Positions 57,053-64,000 of a stretch of 64,000 nt of DNA are shown here, piece after piece. This DNA is from Ruminococcus sp. YE71 (GTDB lineage Bacteria; Bacillota; Clostridia; Oscillospirales; Ruminococcaceae), in the NCBI RefSeq assembly GCF_900119155.1, contig NZ_FPIR01000004.1:152222-216221 (forward strand). Reading direction: 5' to 3'. A model generated the notes under the pieces. That model made no database searches, was not told the origin of the DNA, and saw only the letters and a list, made by a program, of their open reading frames with translations. The position numbers and the translations under genes were made by a program. How positions within the stretch are numbered: position 1 is the first letter of the stretch; the number at the start of each line of letters is the position of its first letter.

Positions 57053-57891
57053 CTTTCATCCCTCCTCAGTTTGCGGTAGACCGCCGCCTGTTCGCGGACA
57101 TACGGGCAGTCGTCTGGCAGCGATTCGGCGTGACCGATGTAGAGATAGCCGCCCTCATTGGTAGCGTCGTAGAAGCGGCGTATCAGCTGTGAGATGGTAT
57201 CTCTCTCGAAATATATCATTACGTTTCGGCAGACTATCAGGTCGAATTTCTTCTTGAAGGTGATAGGATCCATAAGATTATGGCACTTGAACACCACCTG
57301 TGAGCGCAGCCGTTCATTAACGGTGTAGATGCCGTTCTTCTCGGTGAAATACTTGCGTTTCCAGATCTTCGGGAGCGCATCGAGAGTCGCCTCACTGTAG
57401 CTGCCGCGCTTTGCAGTCAGCAGGGCGTTGTGGGATATATCGGTCGCAAGGATGCGCCTGTCCCAGTTGTTGTTCCGCCCCTCGAAGTAGTCCTCCATGC
57501 AGGCGGCGAAGGTGTAAGCCTCATGCCCGAAGGAACAGCCCGCGCTCCAGATACAGAGCTGGTCGCCCCTGAGGGTCTTTTCCGCGTTCGGCAGAAAGAC
57601 CTTCCTGAAATGGTCGTAATGCTCCTGTTCGCGCATGAAGTATGTATAATTTGTCGTCAGGCGGTTGATGATGTTCGCCATCTCCGTCTCATTATCCGCG
57701 GCGAGCGCAACCGAGGTGAACTCCGCGAACGATGAGAAGCCTCTGTCAAGGACATAGTTATAAAGCCGACTCTCGACAAGCTTTTTCTTATCGTCGAGAT
57801 TCAGCCCGTATCGGGTCTTGATGCAGTCAGCAAGCCTTAGAAAATCCTCGTCCGTCATCGGGGCGAGTCGCTGAGGGAAGAATGCGTTCAT
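57049..57891 (-). CDS. cheR: Chemotaxis protein methyltransferase CheR
   Basis: 280 residues. N-terminal helical domain (LADCIKTRYGLNLDDKKKLVESRL), then the SAM domain: LCIWSAGCSFGHEAYTFA, ILATDISHNALLTAKRGSY, FDLIVCRNVMIYFERDT and GGYLYIGHAESL. It methylates receptor glutamates. AAGGTGTGATGTT before the ATG. First gene of the three-gene che set. Confidence 0.95.
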   Translation of the reverse strand: MNAFFPQRLAPMTDEDFLRLADCIKTRYGLNLDDKKKLVESRLYNYVLDRGFSSFAEFTSVALAADNETEMANIINRLTTNYTYFMREQEHYDHFRKVFLPNAEKTLRGDQLCIWSAGCSFGHEAYTFAACMEDYFEGRNNNWDRRILATDISHNALLTAKRGSYSEATLDALPKIWKRKYFTEKNGIYTVNERLRSQVVFKCHNLMDPITFKKKFDLIVCRNVMIYFERDTISQLIRRFYDATNEGGYLYIGHAESLPDDCPYVREQAAVYRKLRRDER

Positions 57892-57904
57892 AACATCACA
57901 CCTT

Positions 57905-58060
57905 CTTTATCAGATAAGAAATGAGAGACAGGAGATGCGGTATCGCCTTCGGCGACGTTATTCCAGCGGTTTGTGCAGTATCTTTTTTAATTGTCCGCAC
58001 GGCGGACTTCATAATTCTTATTCCCTATTTCTCATCTCGTATTTCTTATCACTGATACAT
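57905..58060. repeat. Inverted repeat between cheR and DUF3592
   Basis: CAGATAAGAAATGAGAGA (from 57911) is nearly complementary to TCTCGTATTTCTTATCACTG (58035-58054), closing about 100 bp. The distal arm overlaps the last codons of the DUF3592 gene. Confidence 0.4.
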
Positions 58061-58519
58061 TATCGATTCACGGTTCTTTTTGTAGCGTTTTTTCGCGAAC
58101 ATCGTGATGATGCCGACGGCTATCTCAAGCACTCCGCCGCCGCCGAATCCTATCGCCATGTAGCGCAGGAAGTTGTCCGAATCGACGTAGACGCTGTTCG
58201 GGTCGGTGGGGTCGTAGCGCAGTTCGGCGGTGTCGCCGACGCTGTACTTCGGGGGCGAGCTGTAGGTGTTCATCTTTACCGTGTACACCTTCCCGTCCGC
58301 CGTGAAGCTGAACACAGGCGCCTGCGCGTGGGAAGAACTGCTCTGACGCATATCCGTGACTACCGCGGTGACGATCTCGGTGCATCTGTCGCTTTCCTGC
58401 TTGTCGGCAAAATACATGATGCCGCCCAACGCACCTATTATCACTCCGATGGCTATGAATACCACCGAGATTATTGTCAAAAACGCCGTGACTTTTTTTG
58501 TTCCTGCCGAACGATCCAT
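58049..58519 (-). CDS. DUF3592 membrane protein, copy 2
   Basis: 156 residues. One membrane helix at each end (FLTIISVVFIAIGVIIGALGGIMYF and MAIGFGGGGVLEIAVGIITMF) around an extracytoplasmic beta domain with the DUF3592 pattern (APVFSFTADGKVYTV, SSPPKYSVGDTAELRYDPTDPNSVYVD). The function is unknown. It is a paralogue of the gene 12 bp upstream; likely the last gene of the lipoprotein / two-component operon. Confidence 0.85.
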   Translation of the reverse strand: MDRSAGTKKVTAFLTIISVVFIAIGVIIGALGGIMYFADKQESDRCTEIVTAVVTDMRQSSSSHAQAPVFSFTADGKVYTVKMNTYSSPPKYSVGDTAELRYDPTDPNSVYVDSDNFLRYMAIGFGGGGVLEIAVGIITMFAKKRYKKNRESIMYQ

Positions 58520-58531
58520 TTTATCTGCTCC

Positions 58532-59026
58532 TTACATACCGTACTGCTGATACTGATACTGCGGCGGCGGTGTGCGCCCGAGCTTTCTCGTCAGCACAAA
58601 GCCGAGTATTATCACAACAAGCCCCATAAGCACCAGTCCTCCGCCCACCGCGATGAACACCGTGATGATGGTGCGGAGAGTCTTGTCGCCAGGCACGAAT
58701 ATCGTCGTCGGGGCGTCGGGGTCGTAGTTCAGCTGCACTTTCTCACCCACCGAATAGCGCGGCGGATCCGAGTAGTTCGAGTAGGTGACCTGATATTTCT
58801 TGCCGTCAACGCTGAACAGGAAGATCGGCGCCGAAGCCTTATCGCTGTCGGAAACGAGCTTTATGACCTCAGCTTCGGCAGTACCGCTGCACTTGTCGCG
58901 GAGCTTGTCCTGCGAGATGCGGAACGCCAGCGACACGCCTCCGAATACCAGTCCCACCAGTATAAGAATGACACCGAAAAAAGCCGCTATCACTCTTATG
59001 ATTATCTTTCCGCCGTTCGGTCTCAT
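58532..59026 (-). CDS. DUF3592 membrane protein, copy 1
   Basis: 164 residues with the same plan as the next gene: two membrane helices around a beta domain (APIFLFSVDGKKYQVTYSNY, SDPPRYSVGEKVQLNYDPDAP). The C terminus is Tyr/Gln-rich (PPPQYQYQQYGM). GGAGGGATAACGG before the ATG, which is 4 bp after the histidine kinase stop, so it is co-transcribed. Confidence 0.85.
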   Translation of the reverse strand: MRPNGGKIIIRVIAAFFGVILILVGLVFGGVSLAFRISQDKLRDKCSGTAEAEVIKLVSDSDKASAPIFLFSVDGKKYQVTYSNYSDPPRYSVGEKVQLNYDPDAPTTIFVPGDKTLRTIITVFIAVGGGLVLMGLVVIILGFVLTRKLGRTPPPQYQYQQYGM

Positions 59027-59030
59027 TCCG

Positions 59031-60602
59031 TTATCCCTCCGTCTTGGTCCTGTCCGACGAAATGAGCTGAGCGTCTACCGTCGGCTTGTTCTCGGTCTGC
59101 TGTTTGCCGTCGTTTATCGCAGGGAGGGTTATCAGCACGGTCGTGCCCACGCCCTCTTCGCTGTTGATGTTCAGCGTGCCGTTGTGACGGGTGATTATCT
59201 CGTTCGCCACCGCAAGTCCGATGCCCGAACCGCGGCGCGTATGGTTCGCCTTGAAGAACTTCGTCTTGACCTTCGGAAGGTCTTCTTTCTTGATGCCGAT
59301 GCCCGTGTCGCTCACGAGTATGCAGATGTCGCCCTTTTCCTCATACGCCTCCACCGACACGGTATCGCCCTTGTCGGAGTACTTGATGGCGTTGTCCACG
59401 ATGTTTATGAACACCTGTCTGAGCCTGTTCTTGTCGCCGTAAACGAAGGGCAGCATAGTGGGCTCGTAGTAGTTGAGGGTGATGCCAAGCGCCCTCGCAC
59501 GCTCCTGATAGATGAGCACCGTCTCGCCTATCTCGGCGAGTATGTCTATCTTGTCCATGATGAGCGTCAGGCGGTTGTCCTGTATGCGTGAGAAGTCGAG
59601 AAGCTCTTCCACCATCTGCGAAAGTCTCTCGGTCTCGGATGTGATCACGCGCATACCCTTGACGAAGGTATCCCTGTCGTCTATCGCCGTCAGCGTCTCG
59701 CTCCAGCCCTTGATGGCGGTGAGCGGCGTTCTCAGCTCATGGGAGATGGACGATATGAACTCGTTCTTCATGGACTCGGTTCGCGAAAGCTCCTGAGCCA
59801 TGTAGTTTATCGAGTCGCAGAGGTCGCCCAGCTCGTCGTCCGAGGTCTTGTCGATGCGCTCCGAGAAGTCGCCCTTCGCTATCTTTCGCGCTATCTCGCC
59901 TATCCTGATAACGGGGTACACTATCGAGCGGATGAAAAACCTGCCCGACAGGTATATCAGCAGCGTTATCAGCAGGAACAGCATGACCACTCCGAGCATG
60001 AGTATCAGAAGCTGATGGTCAACGTTCTTCATGGAGCTGACCATACGCAGAGCCTTGTATTCGCAGCCCGCCAGCGATATCATCGAGGTCACGGCTATGA
60101 CCTTCTCGCCGCTCGGCAGCTCGAAGATGTCGTAAGCCATGCCGTTGTCGGCGATCTTTGCGGCCTCATAGTCGGAGAAGCTCATATCCTCTCCCGGTGA
60201 GAAGCCCGACGAGGTGATGTCCACCCTGTCGTCGGCGGTTATCGCCATAAGCTCTATCTTGTCCTTGTCCTCATACCCCTCGACTATCGAGCGTATCTGT
60301 GCCGAGTAGTTGATGGCGGTGTCGCCCGAGTAGTTCTCAAGCGAGCCCGTGATTATGTTCATTCGGCTGGTGAGGTACTGCCTTGCCGAGCCGTAGTAGT
60401 AGCTCCTCAGCAGCACGCCTATGAGCACACCCGTTATCACCAGCAGAGCCACGACCATGCCCATCGAGGTCGTCTGCCAGTGGGTGACGATGCTTCGCCT
60501 GCCGAAGGGGTTCCTTGCCCTGCGTTCGGACTTTGCCTTCTTTGCCTTGTTTTTCGGCTTTGCCTTAAATTTGAATAAGGTCACACCCATATCTTTTATC
60601 AC
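59031..60602 (-). CDS. Sensor histidine kinase
   Basis: 523 residues. A very basic 40-residue N terminus, membrane helix 1 (MGMVVALLVITGVLIGVLL), an extracellular sensor domain of about 130 residues, membrane helix 2 (LILMLGVVMLFLLITLLIYL), HAMP (YPVIRIGEIARKIAKGDF), H-box ISHELRTPLTAIKGW, N-box NIVDNAIKYSD, G1 DTGIGIKKEDL and G2 GSGIGLAVA. It should phosphorylate the response regulator encoded 18 bp upstream. The start is GTG (60602) with GGAGACGG; an ATG four codons on is the alternative. Confidence 0.95.
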   Translation of the reverse strand: MIKDMGVTLFKFKAKPKNKAKKAKSERRARNPFGRRSIVTHWQTTSMGMVVALLVITGVLIGVLLRSYYYGSARQYLTSRMNIITGSLENYSGDTAINYSAQIRSIVEGYEDKDKIELMAITADDRVDITSSGFSPGEDMSFSDYEAAKIADNGMAYDIFELPSGEKVIAVTSMISLAGCEYKALRMVSSMKNVDHQLLILMLGVVMLFLLITLLIYLSGRFFIRSIVYPVIRIGEIARKIAKGDFSERIDKTSDDELGDLCDSINYMAQELSRTESMKNEFISSISHELRTPLTAIKGWSETLTAIDDRDTFVKGMRVITSETERLSQMVEELLDFSRIQDNRLTLIMDKIDILAEIGETVLIYQERARALGITLNYYEPTMLPFVYGDKNRLRQVFINIVDNAIKYSDKGDTVSVEAYEEKGDICILVSDTGIGIKKEDLPKVKTKFFKANHTRRGSGIGLAVANEIITRHNGTLNINSEEGVGTTVLITLPAINDGKQQTENKPTVDAQLISSDRTKTEG

Positions 60603-60620
60603 TTATTTCCCGTCTCCGCT

Positions 60621-61319
60621 TCAGCTGGCGCTCCACTTGTAGCCGAAGCCCCAGATGGTGAGGATGTACTTCGGGTTGGAGGGCTCGTCCTCGATCTTCA
60701 TGCGGATACGGCGGATGTTAACGTCCACTATCTTGTCGTCGCCGTAGTAGCTCTCGCCCCAGATATGGTTGAGTATGCTGGAACGGTCGAGAGCGGTGTT
60801 CTGGTTTTTGAAGAAGTACTCCATTATCTGGTACTCCACCTGTGTCAGGTCTATCTGCGTGCCGTTCTTGAACACGGTACGGCTCTTGAGGTTAAGAGTG
60901 AAGGGGCCGCTCGTGATGACCGAAGCAGTCTCTGCCTTCGAGTGTACCATGCTTACGCGGCGGCATACCGCATCGACTCTCGCGATAAGCTCCGAGATGG
61001 AGAAGGGCTTTGTGATATAGTCGTCCGCGCCCATCATAAGCGAGGATATCTTGTCCATCTCCTGCGACTTAGCCGACAGCATGATGATGCCCATAGTCTC
61101 GCTTCTCTCGCGGAACTTCTTGCATACCTGCATACCGTCCATACCGGGCATCATGATGTCCAGCAGAGCCACGTCGAATCCGCCGTCCTCGTTATCGTAT
61201 GCCTTTATCGCGTCCTCGCCGCAGCAGACATCCACCACGTCGTAGCCGCTTCTTTTAAGGTTTATCACCACAAAATCTCTTATGGACTCCTCGTCCTCAC
61301 ATACCAGTACTTTTTTCAT
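60621..61319 (-). CDS. OmpR/PhoB-type response regulator
   Basis: 232 residues. Receiver: VCEDEE, phospho-Asp in VALLDIMMPGMDG (near 54), Lys in ITKPFS. Winged-helix DNA-binding domain: LTQVEYQIMEYFFKNQNTALDRSSIL and VDVNIRRIRMKIED...ILTIWGFGYKW. WxxxYxGD-like WGESYYGDDKIVDVNI is typical of clostridial PhoP-type regulators. AAAGGAC before the ATG. Confidence 0.95.
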   Translation of the reverse strand: MKKVLVCEDEESIRDFVVINLKRSGYDVVDVCCGEDAIKAYDNEDGGFDVALLDIMMPGMDGMQVCKKFRERSETMGIIMLSAKSQEMDKISSLMMGADDYITKPFSISELIARVDAVCRRVSMVHSKAETASVITSGPFTLNLKSRTVFKNGTQIDLTQVEYQIMEYFFKNQNTALDRSSILNHIWGESYYGDDKIVDVNIRRIRMKIEDEPSNPKYILTIWGFGYKWSAS

Positions 61320-61397
61320 TATATCCCAGTCCTTTCTTTGGTTTTTCTGTAATTTTTTCCGAACGCATGCACGTATCTCAGCCGTTCACTCAGGGGT

Positions 61398-62699
61398 TCA
61401 GTTCGTTATCGGATAGAAGTTGTTCTGTACCTCGTCTATCGTCAGTATAAGTTTTTCGCGCTTGTTTGTGGGCAGCTTCACCAGATAGTCTATCTGTCCC
61501 GACGAAACGATGAGCCTGTAGCCGTTGTAGAGCAGCTCTTCCGCCTCGTCCTTGCGGACGGTCTTGATGCGCATGAGCTCCTGCATCTCGGCGTTGATAT
61601 CGCCCTCGTACTTGTAGAACACGGCTTCGCCCGTATCGGCGTCTGTCTTGACCGTCACCGTATCCGTCCATCTCTGGGGGAACTCCAGCGTGTATCCGTC
61701 GGCAACGCTGTGGTAGCCCGATATCTTCGGGGTCAGCTTATAGAAATCCTCATAAACGCTCCAGGTCGTTTTCAGCACCTGTTCCTCCGCCACCGCGTCC
61801 TCGTAACCGAGCATCGGCTTGCAGGAAGGTATCTCGTAAACGCCGTCGCCGTCAAGGTCTGCGCAGTTGTAGCCCGCAGGTCTCGTGACCATCGCCGCCA
61901 TCTTCTCGGCTCTGAGCCGTACGGGGTTCTGAAGTCCCGAATAGCGGTAGAACACCAGCTCCGTCCGAAGCTGACCGTCGGGGTCGAGCTCGTCTATGTA
62001 CACCGCGGGGTCGCCGCTTTTCAGCCTGCCCTTGTACGCCTTCACGTAGCTCTGAACGCTCGGCATCATGTCGATGCCGTCGTCCTTGACTATCTCACCG
62101 TCGCTTATCCTCAGCAGGTAGGCTTTGGTGAAAGCCGTGCCCGTCTCGGAATCCTGTATGCGCTGAATGGTGACTATCTCCTCCTTGCCGTCGGAATTGA
62201 TGTCCACCGTTTCGAGGAGCGAGTAGCTGTCCGCGCCGATGCGCTGGAAGGTCTCTCCCGAGTAGCTGTATATCTCAAGGGCGTTCTCGCCAGTGATGTT
62301 CTGGTAGCCGACGAGGATGTCCTGGTCACTGCCCGAACCCATCGCCGAGATCACCACCTTGTCTATCTCCGTGCCTGCGCCTGCTATCTCTCTCACCGAG
62401 TACCAGCTGCCATCCTCGCGCCTGTCAAGCAGGTTGACGCGCACGCCCTCATTCTCCGCGCCCGTATATTCGTAGAATACCAGCGCTTCCTCCGTAGGCT
62501 CGCCGTCAACGTTCGCGATGACGTAAGCCGAGCGGTTCGCACCGCCCCGCGGATATTTCAGCGTGATGTTCCTGCCGACGGCAGCGATGAGCGCCGCGTG
62601 TATCTGCGACTGTTCATCGGTAAGTTTTGGTGCTGCCAGCAGACTGTCTACCGTAAGATTTACACCTGTGCAGCCCGAAAGTATCATCGCCGCCGCCAT
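61398..62699 (-). CDS. Lipoprotein with Asp-rich calcium-type loops
   Basis: At least 433 residues, exported. The lipobox is ILSGC. From ATG 62699 the signal would be only nine residues and lacks a basic part. Reading 11 codons further gives FDRIKLAAVSMAAAMILSGC, a perfect lipoprotein signal, but the only codon well placed after GGAGG is ACG at 62732, so a non-canonical start is possible. The body holds two DxDxDG-type loops (DINSDGKEEIV; DLDGDGVYEI), as in FG-GAP or calcium-binding repeats. First gene of the operon that continues with the two-component pair, so it may sense or feed a signal to the kinase. I recognise no full-length family. Confidence 0.8.
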   Translation of the reverse strand: MAAAMILSGCTGVNLTVDSLLAAPKLTDEQSQIHAALIAAVGRNITLKYPRGGANRSAYVIANVDGEPTEEALVFYEYTGAENEGVRVNLLDRREDGSWYSVREIAGAGTEIDKVVISAMGSGSDQDILVGYQNITGENALEIYSYSGETFQRIGADSYSLLETVDINSDGKEEIVTIQRIQDSETGTAFTKAYLLRISDGEIVKDDGIDMMPSVQSYVKAYKGRLKSGDPAVYIDELDPDGQLRTELVFYRYSGLQNPVRLRAEKMAAMVTRPAGYNCADLDGDGVYEIPSCKPMLGYEDAVAEEQVLKTTWSVYEDFYKLTPKISGYHSVADGYTLEFPQRWTDTVTVKTDADTGEAVFYKYEGDINAEMQELMRIKTVRKDEAEELLYNGYRLIVSSGQIDYLVKLPTNKREKLILTIDEVQNNFYPITN

Positions 62700-62788
62700 C
62701 GAAACGGCAGCGAGCTTTATGCGGTCAAACGTCTGTACACACCTCCGAGGGTTCAGCAGACAACAGTCTGCTCATTATAATCTATTTT

Positions 62789-62817
62789 ATTATAACACAT
62801 TCCGCAAAAATTTGCAA
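62789..62817 (-). promoter_or_regulatory. Promoter of the lipoprotein / two-component operon
   Basis: TTGCAA, 17 bp, TATAAT with TGTGT before the -10 box, on the minus strand. A GCAGAC-TGTT-GTCTGC hairpin follows in the leader (62757-62772). Confidence 0.78.
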
Positions 62818-62826
62818 GAGAAATTT

Positions 62827-63142
62827 TAGGGCAATACCGCACAACCGTTTTTCGTCAGATCGTCTAAGGCAACACCGCACGACCATTGTGCGTCAGATGC
62901 GAAGTCAGAAATTTCGTCAGATTACCTAAATGAGGCGCAGATGGGCTGGCGCCCATCAAGCCGAATTTGGGTAATATGACGGAATTTATGCAAGCATATG
63001 ACGTGCAAAGGCGCGAGCCGGTGGTTGCGCGGTGTTGCCCTAAATCCGACGCAGGCTTTCTGACGCAAGTCAAGGGGAATTTGGACAACATGACGGAAAA
63101 TATGCAAGCAGGCGAAGTCGGCGGTCGTGCGGTGCTGCCTTA
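62827..63142. repeat. Repeat family C: nested inverted repeats, about 315 bp
   Basis: Left side: TAGGGCAATACCGCACAACC (from 62827) and CTAAGGCAACACCGCACGAC (from 62864). Right side: their complements GGTTGCGCGGTGTTGCCCTA (to about 63052) and GGTCGTGCGGTGCTGCCTTA (to 63142). Inside, AATTTGG...ATGACGGAA...ATGCAAGCA occurs twice in direct order on the right and once inverted on the left. Frames read through it but look like repeat, not protein. Confidence 0.7.
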
Positions 63143-63240
63143 GTGACAAATGTGACAGGAACATACCCCCTCGGAGCCCCCGGTGCATCCGACGTACAAT
63201 TTACGGGCGCTTATGCCTAAATAATTTGATATTTTGGGGC

Positions 63241-63269
63241 TTGAAATCCTTTTCGTGATGTGATATAAT
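63241..63269 (+). promoter_or_regulatory. Promoter of ruvC-ruvA
   Basis: TTGAAA, 17 bp, TATAAT with TGTGA before the -10 box, 37 bp before the ruvC start. Confidence 0.82.
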
Positions 63270-63305
63270 AGTATAGATTGTACGAACACGGAGAGGAGTG
63301 AGGGT

Positions 63306-63812
63306 TTGAGGATACTCGGGATAGACCCAGGATACGCAATTGTGGGCTACGGCGTCATCGACTACGACGGCTCGGATATGCAGCTGATAGGCATGGGCGC
63401 CATCACTACCGAAGCAGGCACGCCTTTTGAAAAACGCCTGCTCGCCATCTATAGCGATATGCGCGTTCTCCTGCAAAACTACAAGCCCGATGAGCTCAGC
63501 ATCGAAAAACTCTACTTCGGCAACAACAAGACCACGGGCATCGGGGTCGGCGAGGCAAGAGGGGTCATCCTCCTCGCGGCGACACAGTTCGGGCTGCCGA
63601 TATACGAATACACCCCCTCACAGGTCAAGAGCGGCATCACAGGCTACGGCAACGCCGAAAAACAGCAGGTGCAGGAGATGACCCGTGTGATACTTCACCT
63701 CAAGAACGTACCCAAGCCCGACGATACCGCCGACGCGGTGGCGATGGCGATGTGCCACGCCTACTCGGTGAATTCGCGGCGTCTCGTTGAGGGTCAGAAA
63801 CGCAGATACTAA
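63306..63812 (+). CDS. ruvC: Holliday junction resolvase RuvC
   Basis: 168 residues, endonuclease that resolves recombination junctions. Catalytic acidic residues: Asp in ILGIDPGYAIVGYG, Glu in LSIEKLYFGNNKTT, and the Asp pair of PDDTADAVAMAMCHAY. The start codon is TTG (63306), with AGGAGTGAGGG upstream; it has the exact N terminus of the family. First gene of the ruv operon. Confidence 0.97.
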   Translation: MRILGIDPGYAIVGYGVIDYDGSDMQLIGMGAITTEAGTPFEKRLLAIYSDMRVLLQNYKPDELSIEKLYFGNNKTTGIGVGEARGVILLAATQFGLPIYEYTPSQVKSGITGYGNAEKQQVQEMTRVILHLKNVPKPDDTADAVAMAMCHAYSVNSRRLVEGQKRRY

Positions 63813-63823
63813 GGAGCAGACAG

Positions 63824-64000
63824 ATGATATATTCTTTAAGGGGCAGGCTCGCACACACCGAAGCCGAGCTTGCGGTGGTGGAATGCGGCGGCGTTGGATA
63901 CGCCTGCAAGACTACCATGTCAACGCTGCAAAAGATAACGGGCAGCGATGAGGTGTTCCTCTACACATACATGAGCGTGAGAGAGGACGCGGTGGAGCTG
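63824..64000 (+). CDS. ruvA: Holliday junction DNA helicase subunit RuvA (3' partial)
   Basis: The first 59 residues are in the window. MIYSLRGRLAHTEAELAVVECGGVGYACK and FLYTYMSVREDAVEL match the N-terminal OB-fold domain of RuvA, which binds the four-way junction and holds RuvB. AAGGAG lies 8 nt before the ATG, 11 bp after ruvC. Confidence 0.93.
   Translation, partial: MIYSLRGRLAHTEAELAVVECGGVGYACKTTMSTLQKITGSDEVFLYTYMSVREDAVEL

Noticed and set aside
62864-63188. Two overlapping minus-strand ORFs of 75 and 88 codons
   Set aside because: They lie wholly in the family C repeat, share repeated peptide phrases created by the repeats, and have no ribosome site.
1-64000. CRISPR arrays, prophage, IS transposases or rRNA genes
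   Set aside because: No regularly spaced short direct repeats, no transposase or integrase motifs and no rRNA signatures were seen; the dispersed repeats are palindromic and irregularly placed.

Overview
This 64 kb window reads as a stretch of a Gram-positive Clostridia chromosome, most likely a Ruminococcus-type Oscillospiraceae. The reasons are the clostridial gene neighbourhoods (aroQ / Xaa-Pro peptidase / efp / CD1247-type protein; plsX-rnc-radical SAM-smc-ftsY; infC-rpmI-rplT), clustered family members typical of gut Firmicutes (DUF4317, DUF4358, DUF3592, DHHW, MBOAT), lipoprotein-type secretion signals, the GC-rich third codon positions and a cell-surface YYF repeat protein. No plasmid, phage or CRISPR locus is visible. 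The genus is an inference from content, not from a marker gene.

Layout. 1-1.9 kb: end of a VanY-like gene and an esterase (+). 1.9-9.2 kb (- strand): a pair of inverted hairpin repeats around a 49-codon ORF, ribU under an FMN riboswitch, a CD1247-type protein, efp, an M24 peptidase, aroQ, an endonuclease-IV-like protein, a small protein, a YqeG phosphatase, then a DIP1984-family gene followed by a structured tRNA-mimicking RNA, and rpsU. 9.4-24 kb (-): leuS, rsfS, yqeK, nadD, yhbY, rdgB and a degenerate isochorismatase fold, then ftsY, smc, a YhfC protease, a radical SAM gene, rnc and plsX. 24-31.5 kb (-): trmFO, topA, dprA, a SpoU methyltransferase, rplT, rpmI and infC (AUU start). 31.6-34.3 kb (-): a MoxR-like ATPase, a small protein and mscL. 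34.6-39.8 kb (+): two tRNA-Gln genes, a YcxB-like membrane protein, DUF4317, ybaK, mgtE and a zinc-ribbon protein. 39.9-43.9 kb: divergent surface repeat protein (-) and solute-binding lipoprotein (+). 44-47.7 kb (-): thiSFGHE under a TPP riboswitch. 47.7-55.1 kb (-): VanY carboxypeptidase, an O-acetylation cluster (SGNH, DUF4358, MBOAT, DHHW) and an ABC-F ATPase. 55.6-62.8 kb (-): cheR-cheB-cheW and a lipoprotein / two-component / DUF3592 operon. 63.2-64 kb: ruvC and the start of ruvA (+).

Functionally this is mostly housekeeping: translation, DNA repair and topology, lipid entry (plsX), thiamine thiazole synthesis and cell-envelope work. The accessory interest lies between genes. There are three dispersed palindromic repeat families: A, MITE-like with ATAAAATCGGCA ends; B, hairpins whose stems vary but stay complementary; C, nested inverted repeats upstream of ruvC. 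There is also a candidate Y-RNA-like transcript beside a DIP1984 gene. Sixteen sigma-A-type promoters can be read. All have a 17-bp spacer and thirteen have a TG-extended -10 box.

All gene and motif calls come from reading the sequence. No database search or folding program was run.
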